This document shows, piece after piece, positions 40,580 to 48,036 of a stretch of 64,000 nt of DNA; positions within the stretch are counted from its first letter, which is position 1, and each line of letters begins with the position of its first letter. The notes below the pieces were generated by a model, which was not told the DNA's origin, ran no database searches, and worked only from the letters and a program-made list of their open reading frames with translations. The position numbers and the translations under genes are program-made. The stretch covers positions 1 through 64,000 of the forward strand of contig CAZOMY010000008.1 of assembly GCA_964581115.1 (NCBI GenBank), in the 5' to 3' direction. This DNA comes from 2-02-FULL-55-14 sp964581115. GTDB taxonomy: Bacteria > Bacteroidota > Ignavibacteria > UBA10030.

Positions 40580-40654
40580 GGTGGCCATAGCTCAGTCGGT
40601 TAGAGCGCCAGGTTGTGGCCCTGGAGGTCGCGGGTTCAAATCCCGTTGGCCACC
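40580..40654 (+). tRNA. tRNA-His (GTG)
   Basis: A full cloverleaf: acceptor stem GTGGCCA (40581-40587) with TGGCCAC (40647-40653), D-arm GCTCAGTCGGTTAGAGC, anticodon stem CCAGG/CCTGG with loop TTGTGGC (anticodon GTG at 40615-40617), and T-arm with GGTTCAAATCC. G at 40580 opposite C at 40654 is the extra G-1:C73 pair that marks tRNA-His. The 3' CCA is not encoded. Confidence 0.97.
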
Positions 40655-40660
40655 CGAAGC

Positions 40661-40692
40661 ATTGTAAATTGTAAAAGGTAAATTGGATATTG
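40661..40692. repeat. Word repeat family F12, left arm
   Basis: CATTGTAAATTGTAAAAGG then TAAATTGGATATTG is the inverted counterpart of 41066-41097. The two arms bound the second four-helix-bundle gene. The AT-rich words stand out in a GC-rich setting. Confidence 0.7.
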
Positions 40693-40702
40693 ATGGGGGT
40701 GT

Positions 40703-41056
40703 ATGACGCCAGAGGAGATGAAGCGTCGTACGAAGGCTTTCGCCGTTTCGATGGTGAGAGAACTGGAGCGGGTCGGGCCAGGAAGGTCGGCAGACGTGAT
40801 CGTGCGTCAGGCCATTCGTTCTTCAACCTCCGTGGCCGCCAATTACCGCGCGGCGTGTTTAGCACGTTCGCGAGCGGAGTTCAACGCGAAACTCCAGATC
40901 GTTCTGGAGGAGGCGGATGAATCGCAGCTCTGGCTGGAGCTCCTTTCGGAGACCGGCATCGAAGATGGCGTTCGATTCAGGGCCCTTGTGCAGGAGGCTC
41001 GTGAGCTAACCGCGATCATCATGGCCTCCCTCAAGACCAGCCGCGGTCTCTCCTGA
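40703..41056 (+). CDS. Four-helix-bundle protein (second subfamily)
   Basis: The 117-residue protein belongs to the same small four-helix-bundle family as the gene at 146, but to a different branch. It starts MTPEEMKRRTKAFAVSMVREL and shows RQAIRSSTSVAANYRAACLA, RSRAEFNAKLQIVLEEADES and LVQEARELTAIIMASLKT, all typical. The function of free-standing members is unknown; relatives occur in 23S rRNA intervening sequences and as accessory proteins of diversity-generating retroelements. There is no reverse transcriptase here. The gene lies between tRNA-His and tRNA-Glu and is bounded by inverted F12 word repeats, so it looks inserted into a tRNA operon. The start ATG at 40703 begins at the family's usual N-terminus. 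Confidence 0.88.
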   Translation: MTPEEMKRRTKAFAVSMVRELERVGPGRSADVIVRQAIRSSTSVAANYRAACLARSRAEFNAKLQIVLEEADESQLWLELLSETGIEDGVRFRALVQEARELTAIIMASLKTSRGLS

Positions 41057-41065
41057 TGCCTCATT

Positions 41066-41097
41066 TTTCCATTTACAATTTTACATTTTCAATGTTC
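41066..41097. repeat. Word repeat family F12, right arm
   Basis: TCCATTTACAATTTTACATT then TTCAATG mirrors the left arm at 40661-40692. It lies between the four-helix-bundle stop and tRNA-Glu. Confidence 0.7.
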
Positions 41098-41098
41098 T

Positions 41099-41173
41099 GC
41101 CCCCATCGTCTAACGGTTAGGACACGAGCTTTTCAAGCTTGTAATAGGGGTTCGATTCCCCTTGGGGGTACCA
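41099..41173 (+). tRNA. tRNA-Glu (TTC)
   Basis: Acceptor stem GCCCCCA with TGGGGGT (41163-41169), D-arm CGTCTAACGGTTAGGACA, anticodon stem CGAGC/GCTTG with loop TTTTCAA (anticodon TTC at 41132-41134) and T-arm AGGGGTTCGATTCCCCT. A 3' CCA follows directly at 41171-41173, unlike tRNA-His. Confidence 0.97.
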
Positions 41174-41220
41174 ACCATTGTAAATGGTAAAATGTATATT
41201 GAAAATTGGGTATGGAACAT
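41174..41220. repeat. Word repeat family F12, further copy
   Basis: CATTGTAAATGGTAAAATG then TATATTGAAAATTGGG repeats the left-arm words directly after the tRNA-Glu CCA end. Confidence 0.6.
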
Positions 41221-41224
41221 TGAT

Positions 41225-41258
41225 AAAGCCGATTCCGACAGGGTTCGGCCTTTTTTTT
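41225..41258 (+). terminator. Rho-independent terminator after tRNA-Glu
   Basis: AAAGCCGA and TCGGCCTT form a short stem with one bulge, followed by eight T residues (41251-41258). It should end the tRNA-His/four-helix/tRNA-Glu transcript. Confidence 0.75.
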
Positions 41259-41574
41259 GAGTCCGCGAACTGGAACTCAGCGGGCCTTCCAATATTCAAT
41301 TGACATTCTTCAATGTTCAATGTTGTGGGTCGGCTTTATTCTTGAGTCCGCAGACTGGAATTCGACTCGCCTTCCTGTGGTCGCTTACAATGTTCAATTG
41401 ACAATTTTCATTGTTCAATGTTATCGATCGGCGTTTGTGTTTTCTGCATGCAACCCCGGAGATTTCGCACGAGAGATCCCGACGTGAGCGGATTCCCCGT
41501 TCTCGGCGCTCGGAATCCTCCATCATATACCTGATATTTTCACCTCTCGATCATCGGCGAACGACAACGACATC
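41259..41574. other. Non-coding stretch with F12 words
   Basis: No gene is seen. Two more F12 clusters lie here (AATATTCAATTGACATTC then TTCAATGTTCAATG at about 41290-41325; CAATGTTCAATTGACAATTT then TTGTTCAATG at about 41390-41420). Two similar sentences, GGAACTCAGCGGGCCTTCC and GGAATTCGACTCGCCTTCC, precede each cluster, so the unit is duplicated in tandem. Confidence 0.55.
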
Positions 41575-43890
41575 ATGCTCCGACGTACGTATCACGCAAC
41601 GCTCCTGCTGGCCATGTGTCTGCTTGGGGCGACCGCTGCCATGGGCCAGCTCGCTCCCCCGGCTCAGTCGCAGGTCCTCCGGTTCCAAGGCTATGGTATG
41701 GCCTTCACCGCCGGTGCTCCGTCCCTGCAACTCGGCAGTTCGTTCACGATGGAGACCTGGGTCTATTTCGAGACCCTCACACCGTACGCATTCATCATGG
41801 GCAAGCCGCACCAGAACCGGCACGCGGACCCCTACATGAGTTACTGCCTCGAATTGAACAGCGAGGGCAAGGTCGAGTTCGCCCAATCGACCGGCGTGAC
41901 AGGTTCGTATCGTACCGCGACCGCTCCGAGCCAACCACCGCTCCGAACATGGATGCACATCGCGGGAACATTGTCCGCGGGAACGATACGCCTCTATGTT
42001 AACGGCGTCGAAGTCGCAAGCATGGCTAGCGCCGGTGCGCCGAGCACGTCGCTCTCGGTCCCTTTCACGCTCGGAGCAGGAGCCGGCCCCGACACGTCCA
42101 TCCAGGCCAGTGGCTTTGCCGGCGCTCTCCGTCAAGCGCGAGTCTGGAATGCGGCCCTCTCGGCCTCTGAGATCCAGTCCCGAGCCGCGCAGACGCTGAC
42201 CGGTACAGAAACGGGACTCATCGCATGCTGGCCGCTCGACGACGGTTCCGGGACCGCGGCCCGCGTGATCGGTACTCCAGGCCTGACGATGACGCTGGGA
42301 GATCGGTCAGGTCAGAACCGCCCCTCGTGGATTGCCTCTGGATTTCTCGATTCGCTCGGCATTTTCACGGACGCGATCGCTCTTCCATTTTCGGTCGGAA
42401 TATCGAATCCACAGGATCTCATTCCTTTCGATTACGATGGCGACAACGATCTCGACGTGATCGTGACAGGACTGGTGTGGCCACCGACGATCCCCGGTAC
42501 GGTGGTTCCGTTCTGGTTCCTGAAGAACGACGGGTCCGGCCAGTTCACGCGCGACACGTCCGACTGGACACGAACACTCGGGCTTGTGCACCCACGTCAT
42601 TGGCACACCGGCGACTTCAATCAGGATGGCCGGCAGGACATCGTCATCGTCGGACACGGAACCGACGTGAACCCGTTCCCGGGCGAGGTCAGCCTTCTGC
42701 TGATCCGGAAAGCCGACGGAACCGTGCAGAGCCTGCCTGCCAGCATGCCGACGGCCGATGCATTCACGCACAACGTCGCCGTGGCGGACATCGACAAGGA
42801 CCTCGACCTGGACGTCTACATGTGCAACATCGGCGGCGGGACGGTCGGACCGCAGTTGCTCCGAAACAACGGCAGCGGTGTCTTTGCTGCCGGAGCACTG
42901 GGGCTTCCGTCGGATATCGCCATCAGAGCCGAGCGCTACACGTCGAGCATCTTCGCCGATGTCGACAACGATGGCGATCCGGATCTCATCCTCGGAGGGC
43001 ATGATGGCGCCTCCGCCTGGACCCCGACGGACAAGCTGCTCTTGAACGACGGATCGGGCACATTTACACCAGCTCCCGCGGGTGCGATGCCGGTGCGCCC
43101 ACTCGGTAATGCCAGCGGATCGGTGGGGTTGGCCGTGGCCGACGTGGACAATGATGGATGGATCGACATCATCGCGAGTGTGCATTCCGACTACCGTATT
43201 CCGACGATCCAGCTTCTGTTGAACAACGGCAACGGCACGTTCCGGGATGCCAGCGCCAACATCCCCCAGCAGTGGCCGACGAGCGCGAGCTTCGGCAACT
43301 CCTGGATCCGATGGACGTTGCCGATCGATCTGAATAGCGATGGCTGGATCGACTTCGTGTCGGTCGGACAGAATGAGTGTCCAAGTGCGGTGTACCTCAA
43401 CACCGGGGGCGGGACATTCCGCCAGTACACCGACTACTACCTCGACGGCAAGCAGTACGCGGCGCTCACGACGGCCGACTTTACAGGGGACAGCAAACCG
43501 GATCTGCTGGCGGTCAGATCGGGTGGAGCAACCGTGCTCTACAAGACCGTCGGCAATGCTATCACCACGTCGGTGGGGCACGAAGATGTCGGCGGGGGAG
43601 TGGCGGATACCTATCAATTGGGGCAGAACTATCCGAATCCATTCAATCCTGCAACCGTGATATCCTACACGGTTGCAGCCCCGAGCGTAGCCGAGGAGCG
43701 GTCAGTCGGTTGTCAACTCTCGATCTTCGACTTGCTCGGCCGCGAAGTGGCGGTGCTCGTGAATGAAGTGAAGCCAGCAGGTGTCCATCACGCCACGTGG
43801 GACGCGTCTGGCATGCCGAGCGGGATCTACTTCTATCGGCTGATGGCGGGTAAGTTCACGCAGACGAGGAAGCTGCTCTTGATGCGATGA
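41575..43890 (+). CDS. Secreted LamG/FG-GAP repeat protein with type IX sorting domain
   Basis: The 771-residue exported protein has a signal peptide ending near AAMGQ (about residue 25), a LamG/concanavalin-like domain (about 35-220; SFTMETWVYFE, GLIACWPLDDGSG), and an FG-GAP/VCBS propeller with seven Asp-rich calcium-type loops such as DYDGDNDLDVIV, DFNQDGRQDIVIV, DVDNDGDPDLIL and DLNSDGWIDFVS. The last 85 residues form a type A sorting domain: GQNYPNPFNPATVISY, FDLLGREVAVLVNE, GMPSGIYFYRL and RKLLLMR. The domain directs the protein through the type IX system to the cell surface. It contains an extra SVAEERSVG segment between strands, encoded by word-like DNA. It is probably a surface adhesin; no enzymatic residues were recognised. 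Confidence 0.9.
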   Translation: MLRRTYHATLLLAMCLLGATAAMGQLAPPAQSQVLRFQGYGMAFTAGAPSLQLGSSFTMETWVYFETLTPYAFIMGKPHQNRHADPYMSYCLELNSEGKVEFAQSTGVTGSYRTATAPSQPPLRTWMHIAGTLSAGTIRLYVNGVEVASMASAGAPSTSLSVPFTLGAGAGPDTSIQASGFAGALRQARVWNAALSASEIQSRAAQTLTGTETGLIACWPLDDGSGTAARVIGTPGLTMTLGDRSGQNRPSWIASGFLDSLGIFTDAIALPFSVGISNPQDLIPFDYDGDNDLDVIVTGLVWPPTIPGTVVPFWFLKNDGSGQFTRDTSDWTRTLGLVHPRHWHTGDFNQDGRQDIVIVGHGTDVNPFPGEVSLLLIRKADGTVQSLPASMPTADAFTHNVAVADIDKDLDLDVYMCNIGGGTVGPQLLRNNGSGVFAAGALGLPSDIAIRAERYTSSIFADVDNDGDPDLILGGHDGASAWTPTDKLLLNDGSGTFTPAPAGAMPVRPLGNASGSVGLAVADVDNDGWIDIIASVHSDYRIPTIQLLLNNGNGTFRDASANIPQQWPTSASFGNSWIRWTLPIDLNSDGWIDFVSVGQNECPSAVYLNTGGGTFRQYTDYYLDGKQYAALTTADFTGDSKPDLLAVRSGGATVLYKTVGNAITTSVGHEDVGGGVADTYQLGQNYPNPFNPATVISYTVAAPSVAEERSVGCQLSIFDLLGREVAVLVNEVKPAGVHHATWDASGMPSGIYFYRLMAGKFTQTRKLLLMR

Positions 43891-44177
43891 AGGGGGAGGG
43901 TCCGCCAACGAAGCAAGGAATGTGACCCCCAAAAGGCCGATTGCGGCTCAGAAATCGCATATTGGACCGCATTCTGGAGGCCCAAAGATTTTTCCGCCTG
44001 GGATGGTTTACAAAACAAGAGAATTCACCATATTGGAGAGCGTTATTCCCCTCCGTGCGAGCAGCGGAGGACGCCGTGCACGTGTCCCATCTGTCTTCAC
44101 AGGTGAACCGGTGCCGCAGCGTCCGTGGTTGCCCCCGGTACCCATTCACCAGCTACATCTTCAGAAAGGTTACACCG

Positions 44178-44378
44178 ATGGAACAAGGAACCGTCAAGTG
44201 GTTCAACGCCGCCAAGGGCTTCGGATTCATCTCCCGCCAGGGCGGTGAAGACGTGTTCGTGCACTTCAAAGAGATCGTCGGCGAGGGCTACAAGACCCTC
44301 AACGAAGGCGACAAGGTCGAGTTCAACGTAACGCAGGGACCGAAAGGCCTCCAGGCGCAGCAAGTGAAGAAGATCTGA
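44178..44378 (+). CDS. Cold-shock protein (CspA family)
   Basis: A 66-residue single cold-shock domain that binds single-stranded RNA and DNA. RNP1 is KGFGFISR and RNP2 is VFVHFKEI; the start MEQGTVKWFNAAKGFGFI and the closing GPKGLQAQQVKKI are standard. The ATG at 44178 has AAAGG upstream. A leader of up to 287 bp (43891-44177) without a gene precedes it, and long structured leaders are usual for cold-induced members; no specific element could be named. A strong terminator follows. Confidence 0.95.
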   Translation: MEQGTVKWFNAAKGFGFISRQGGEDVFVHFKEIVGEGYKTLNEGDKVEFNVTQGPKGLQAQQVKKI

Positions 44379-44395
44379 TCTTCTGACAACACGAA

Positions 44396-44436
44396 GGCCC
44401 CGCTTTTCTTCGGAGAGGCGGGGTCTTTCCGTTTTT
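44396..44436 (+). terminator. Rho-independent terminator of the cold-shock gene
   Basis: CCCCGC (44398-44403) pairs with GCGGGG (44418-44423) around a loop with TTCTTCGGAGA, followed by TCTTTCCGTTTTT. Confidence 0.88.
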
Positions 44437-44546
44437 GTCCTGCTGTCCACTGTGCTGCTTGATGCTCCGCTTGAATATTCCCCGGCTTCTCCGCACTTTG
44501 CACGCTCGATCTTCTCATCGCTCACCGACACCGGAGTAAGCGTCGA

Positions 44547-44807
44547 ATGCCATACATCTCTCAAGAACAGCGCAAAGCCATCCTCGCCGGCGCCGATCCC
44601 TCCGACGCGGGTGAACTGAATTACGCCATCACCATGATCGTCGACCGCTTCTTGAAAAAGAAAGGCGGGATCCGCTACGCCCACGTCAACGAAGCGATCG
44701 GCGCTATGGAGTGCGCCAAGCTTGAGCTCTACCGGCGCATTGCAGCGCCCTACGAGGATCGAAAGATCCAGGAAGCCGGCGACGTCTACGAGAGCAACAA
44801 GTCCTGA
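44547..44807 (+). CDS. Small conserved protein, DUF6899-like
   Basis: The 86-residue product matches a small conserved family by its pattern: MPYISQEQRKAIL, GELNYAITMIVDRFL, then AIGAMECAKLELYRR and PYEDRKIQEAGDVY. The domain assignment to DUF6899 is from memory of this pattern and was not searched. No function is known; relatives occur in phages and bacteria. The sequence has no cysteine, signal or membrane helix. It stands between the cold-shock gene and the acyltransferase, both on the same strand, with its own start 123 bp after the terminator stem. Confidence 0.78.
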   Translation: MPYISQEQRKAILAGADPSDAGELNYAITMIVDRFLKKKGGIRYAHVNEAIGAMECAKLELYRRIAAPYEDRKIQEAGDVYESNKS

Positions 44808-44912
44808 CCGCCCGCCACTGGCATACCTGACCTCAGCGGCCGTTACGTTCGGAGCGACCCTCATCATTGTTCTGCCGCGAACGGCGCGTCGCGTCGTCGG
44901 CGAGCCATCGCC

Positions 44913-45839
44913 ATGCTCAAGCCCCCGATCTCGCGGCCGTTTCGACCGCACCATCTGCTGGAGCTTCCATTCTTCCTGCTGCTGACGGCGATCGTCTGTC
45001 TCCTGCCGTTGTCGGCGGTCCGGTCGCTGGGTCGCAGACTCGGACGCGTCGGATATCGCCTGTTGGGATCTCGTCGCCGAGTGGCCATGCAAAACCTGCG
45101 CGCTTCGCTACCGGACCGGTCGGAAAATGAGCTGGAGCGCATCGCGCGCGGATCGTTCGAAACGGTGGCGGCGGCGTTCCTCGAGCTTCTGTGGTTCCCG
45201 CGACTTACGCGAACACGCTTAGAAAAGGAGGCCGTCGTCGAGAATGCGGAGGAGGTGCGGCAGGAGCTGGGTGAGTGCGGTGCGGTCGTCATCGTCAGTC
45301 ACATGGCCGGATGGGAATTCATCCTGCAGGGGGTGAATGCGGCGTTTCCGGGCCGAACGTCGGTTGTCTACAAGCCGCTCTCGAACCCGATCACGGACCG
45401 GTTCATCTACGATTGGCGGTCGAAGTTCGGACTGAAGTGGCTCCCGATGCAAACGGCCGTGGCCGATACGATGGCCGAGGCCCAACGGGGCGGGGTGGTG
45501 ATCCTCGCGGCGGATCAGAGCGTGGCGAAGGAGAGCATTCGCGTTCCGTTCTTCGGAAGGAAGGTGCCGACGGCAAAAGGCCCGGCAGCGCTCTCCTTGA
45601 AAGCCGGCGTGCCAATCTATCTCTGCCGTCTGCGGCGCGTGGCAGACGGTTCTTATCGCGGCGACCTGCAGCTCGTTCCGTCAGACGACATACACGGTTA
45701 CAGCGAGGCGAACGTCATCGAGCTGACGAAGCGCTTCACGAAGATGACCGAGGACCACATCTTGCGCGACCCCGACCAGTGGATGTGGACGCACAAACGG
45801 TGGAAACACTGGCGTCCAGAGGAGAACACCGATAGGTGA
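44913..45839 (+). CDS. LpxL/HtrB-like lysophospholipid or lipid A acyltransferase
   Basis: A 308-residue inner-membrane-anchored enzyme with a hydrophobic N-terminal helix (ELPFFLLLTAIVCLLPLSAV), RRVAMQNLRASLPD, and the acyltransferase motif in SHMAGWEF, an H-x4-E arrangement like that of LpxL/LpxM. Later come DRFIYDWRSKFGLKWLPM, ILAADQSV, VPFFGRKVPTAKGPAAL and a closing PDQWMWTHKRWKHW. The family adds a secondary fatty acyl chain to lipid A precursors; related enzymes act on ornithine or other lipids. Presence together with a GT9 heptosyltransferase-like enzyme fits an LPS-type outer membrane. A terminator-like hairpin follows at 45906. Confidence 0.9.
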   Translation: MLKPPISRPFRPHHLLELPFFLLLTAIVCLLPLSAVRSLGRRLGRVGYRLLGSRRRVAMQNLRASLPDRSENELERIARGSFETVAAAFLELLWFPRLTRTRLEKEAVVENAEEVRQELGECGAVVIVSHMAGWEFILQGVNAAFPGRTSVVYKPLSNPITDRFIYDWRSKFGLKWLPMQTAVADTMAEAQRGGVVILAADQSVAKESIRVPFFGRKVPTAKGPAALSLKAGVPIYLCRLRRVADGSYRGDLQLVPSDDIHGYSEANVIELTKRFTKMTEDHILRDPDQWMWTHKRWKHWRPEENTDR

Positions 45840-45905
45840 AAGGTGGGAGGAGGTAGGAGGTAGGAGGAGGGAAGGGGACGCGGAGACCACGGCGAAAGAA
45901 TTCAG

Positions 45906-45929
45906 CAAACCCGAAGGGTTTGTTTCCTT
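45906..45929 (+). terminator. Terminator-like hairpin after acyltransferase gene
   Basis: CAAACCC (45906-45912), GAA loop, GGGTTTG (45916-45922), then TTTCCTT. Just upstream is a G-rich word repeat GGAGGAGGTAGGAGGTAGG (about 45845-45865, family F13). Confidence 0.6.
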
Positions 45930-45951
45930 ACTGCGCCGGAATCCAGCTTGG

Positions 45952-45973
45952 CACGTTTCGAGAAGGAAACGTG
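45952..45973. repeat. Perfect short hairpin CACGTTTC/GAAACGTG
   Basis: CACGTTTC (45952-45959) and GAAACGTG (45966-45973) are perfect arms around a 6-nt loop, in a 225-bp gap between convergent genes that holds no coding sequence. There is no T tract, so its role is open. Confidence 0.5.
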
Positions 45974-46064
45974 AACGTGCTCCAGGGCAATGCTATTCAA
46001 TGGAGGGTGATCTGTGCACACGGACTCAAGAAGCTCGAAGGCGAAATGGGCGAAGCTCCTCCGC

Positions 46065-46655
46065 TCACCCCACCACCACCGCGGTATTCAGCCTCGTCTC
46101 AAATCGCTCAACGTTGAGTCCCACTGATTGCAGCACCCGCTCCACCTCTGCCATCGGCATCGACCCGCGCGGATGGTCCCGCCGATAGATCTCCTGCTCC
46201 AACCTCTGCATCACGACGAATCCCGTTTCGCTGAAGTCTGCGATCAGCAGTCGCCCGTCGGGATGTCGAACGCGCAGCAACTCCTTCAGTGCTGAGTGCG
46301 GATCGTCGATCTCGTGCAGGGTATTGACGCAGGTGATGTTTCGCACCGAGCCGTCCCGGAATGGGAGTCGCCCCATCTCAAGGCCGACCAACATTGCCCG
46401 GTGATGCGCAGTCGTCAAACGCTCGAAAACGCGCGCCCGTTGGTCCTGCGTTCGGTCCCCGCTGACGACCCGATAGCCCATGTGGGCAAGAACGGCCGTC
46501 ATGCGCCCCGTGCCGGTGGCCAGTTCGACGATCGGGGACGACATGTCAAATCCCGCGCGTGCGACCATCGAGCGGTACTCCTCGACGAGATCGTAACCCC
46601 ACGATCGAAGCAAGCGGTCGGAGGAAGAGGAGGGAATGAGGCTGGGGTCGAACAC
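46065..46655 (-). CDS. Class I SAM-dependent methyltransferase
   Basis: The 196-residue protein has motif I IVELATGTGRMTAVLAHMG, the acidic VVSGDRT, PFRDGSVRNITCVNTLHEIDD and RVRHPDGRLLIADFSETGF. Motif I has ATGTGR in place of the usual GCGTG, but the glycine pattern is kept. The layout resembles small UbiE-like or tellurite-type methyltransferases that act on small molecules; the substrate is unknown. The start is GTG at 46655. It lies 198 bp downstream of the epimerase gene on the same strand, with F11 words between them. Confidence 0.82.
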   Translation of the reverse strand: MFDPSLIPSSSSDRLLRSWGYDLVEEYRSMVARAGFDMSSPIVELATGTGRMTAVLAHMGYRVVSGDRTQDQRARVFERLTTAHHRAMLVGLEMGRLPFRDGSVRNITCVNTLHEIDDPHSALKELLRVRHPDGRLLIADFSETGFVVMQRLEQEIYRRDHPRGSMPMAEVERVLQSVGLNVERFETRLNTAVVVG

Positions 46656-46789
46656 GAGAAAACGAGAGAGGAGAAATGGAGTAATGGAATGTTGGAGGTG
46701 AGGGATTCGGCAGGAGAGCTGAAGGCGGAATGACGGAGTTCGCGTGGTAGGAGGAACAGCAAAGGGCGGCGCTTCACCTCGCCAGCCCT

Positions 46790-46853
46790 TTGGACATTTG
46801 CTTCCGGACTTTGGCCGTTTGTTTGGAGTCTGGAGGTTTGGCGTTTGGAGCGT
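46790..46853. repeat. Word repeat family F11, copy
   Basis: CTTTGGACATTTGC, GGACTTTGGCCGTTTG, TTTGGAGTCTGGAGGTTTGG and CGTTTGGAGCGTTT follow one another. The cluster ends exactly at the stop codon of the epimerase gene (46854). Confidence 0.65.
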
Positions 46854-47870
46854 TTACGCCTTATATCTCTCCCGCACCGCCGGCACCAGATATTCATCGA
46901 ACGCTCTCTTGAGCGAGTACGCCGGCTTGAAGTCCCAGTCGCGCGCAGCCGCTGAAGCGTCCACATCGGCCGGCCAACTGTCGACGATCGCCTGCCGCCG
47001 CACGTCGGGCTCGAACGTGATCTCGGCCCCGGGGAAGGCGTCGCGCACGAGATCGGCGAATTCGCCAGCCGACGGATTGAATGCGCCGATGTTGTACGAG
47101 CGCTGTGTCAACCGCGACGAAGGCGCACCGGCGAGCTTCAACAGGGCCCGGACCGCATCGGGCATGGCCATGAACGGAATGCGCGAGTCTGCCCTGACAA
47201 AGCAGGCGTACGGCTTCTTCTGCGCCGCCGCGTGGAGCATCTCCGGGCCGAAATCACTCGTACCGCCGGTCGGGAGCGTATGCGCGCTGATAAGACCTGG
47301 GAACCGGATGCAGCGCACGTCGACACGAGGCCCTGCCGGTGACATGTCGAGCTGCCGGTAGTGGTCGCTGTAGTATCCTCCGAGATGCTCGCAGTACAGT
47401 TTGTTGATGCCGTACATCGTGCGGGGTTGGCACCAGTCGGGCTCGCGCACCGCCCCGGCCAGCTCCTTCGCTTTCAGCGACGGCATGCCGTAGACGGCGA
47501 TGGAACTCGGGTAGAGCACCATGACCGAACGCCCCTGCAGCTTCGACTGCGTGTTCGCCAACTCGAGGATGTTCAACATCCCGTCAACATTCACTCGATG
47601 GGCAAGCAACGGCTCCTTCTCCGAACGCGTGGACAACAGGGCCGCAAGATGGTAGATGGCACTGAACTCGTGCCCCGACGAGAGTCGCTGCAACACGCTC
47701 GGATCGAGGATGTCCCCGACAACGGTCTCGGCACAGCGCTTCGCGATGGTCGGGTCGATCGGGTGAAGGTCGAGCGCGACGATGCGGACGTCATCCTGGT
47801 CGGAAAGATACTGGATGAGCCCGTGTCCGATCTCGCCGTTGGCGCCGGTGATGAAGACGGTGGTGCTCAT
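46854..47870 (-). CDS. NAD-dependent epimerase/dehydratase, L-threonine dehydrogenase-like
   Basis: An extended short-chain dehydrogenase of 338 residues. The NAD site is ITGANGEIGHGLIQYL, YHLAALLS follows, and the catalytic pair is in YGINKLYCEH (Y-x3-K) with YPSSIAVYG supplying Ser. The C-terminal half carries RCIRFPGLISAHTLPTGGTSDFG and VDSWPADVDASAAARDWDFKP, marks of the SDR-type L-threonine 3-dehydrogenase group. Those enzymes oxidise L-threonine to 2-amino-3-ketobutyrate in the cytosol. No 2-amino-3-ketobutyrate CoA ligase gene is next to it, so a nucleotide-sugar substrate is not excluded. Confidence 0.88.
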   Translation of the reverse strand: MSTTVFITGANGEIGHGLIQYLSDQDDVRIVALDLHPIDPTIAKRCAETVVGDILDPSVLQRLSSGHEFSAIYHLAALLSTRSEKEPLLAHRVNVDGMLNILELANTQSKLQGRSVMVLYPSSIAVYGMPSLKAKELAGAVREPDWCQPRTMYGINKLYCEHLGGYYSDHYRQLDMSPAGPRVDVRCIRFPGLISAHTLPTGGTSDFGPEMLHAAAQKKPYACFVRADSRIPFMAMPDAVRALLKLAGAPSSRLTQRSYNIGAFNPSAGEFADLVRDAFPGAEITFEPDVRRQAIVDSWPADVDASAAARDWDFKPAYSLKRAFDEYLVPAVRERYKA

Positions 47871-47894
47871 ATGGGTCAGTTCATCCTCATGGAT

Positions 47895-48000
47895 GCTTGG
47901 AGTTTGGTGCCTGATGTTGACGATTGGAAGTTGGCGCTTGTCGATGGCTAGGCTCCAAGTGCCAACTCCAATCTCAAAGCACCAAGTACCAAGAATCGTA
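47895..48000. repeat. Word repeat family F14 (GGAAGTTGGCGCTTG)
   Basis: The left arm GATTGGAAGTTGGCGCTTG (about 47924-47941) faces CCAAGTGCCAACTCCAATC (about 47957-47975). Outer words GCTTGGAGTTTGGTGCC and AAGCACCAAGTACCAAG extend the inverted repeat. It fills the gap between the epimerase start and the GHL10 stop. Confidence 0.7.
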
Positions 48001-48036
48001 TGCTAAACTGTTGCGTACCGCGTCCTTGGGATGTCT

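Noticed and set aside
40661..41430. Diversity-generating retroelement around the second four-helix-bundle gene
   Set aside because: No reverse transcriptase and no template/variable repeat pair with adenine-biased changes were found.
43941..44177. 79-codon N-terminal extension of the cold-shock protein
   Set aside because: The family starts at MEQGTVKWF; the extension has no similarity to it and the internal ATG has a ribosome-binding site.
45838..45874. G-quadruplex regulatory element in GGAGGTAGGAGG
   Set aside because: Runs are mostly of two G and the tract fits the word-repeat pattern seen in other gaps; evidence for a quadruplex role is too weak.
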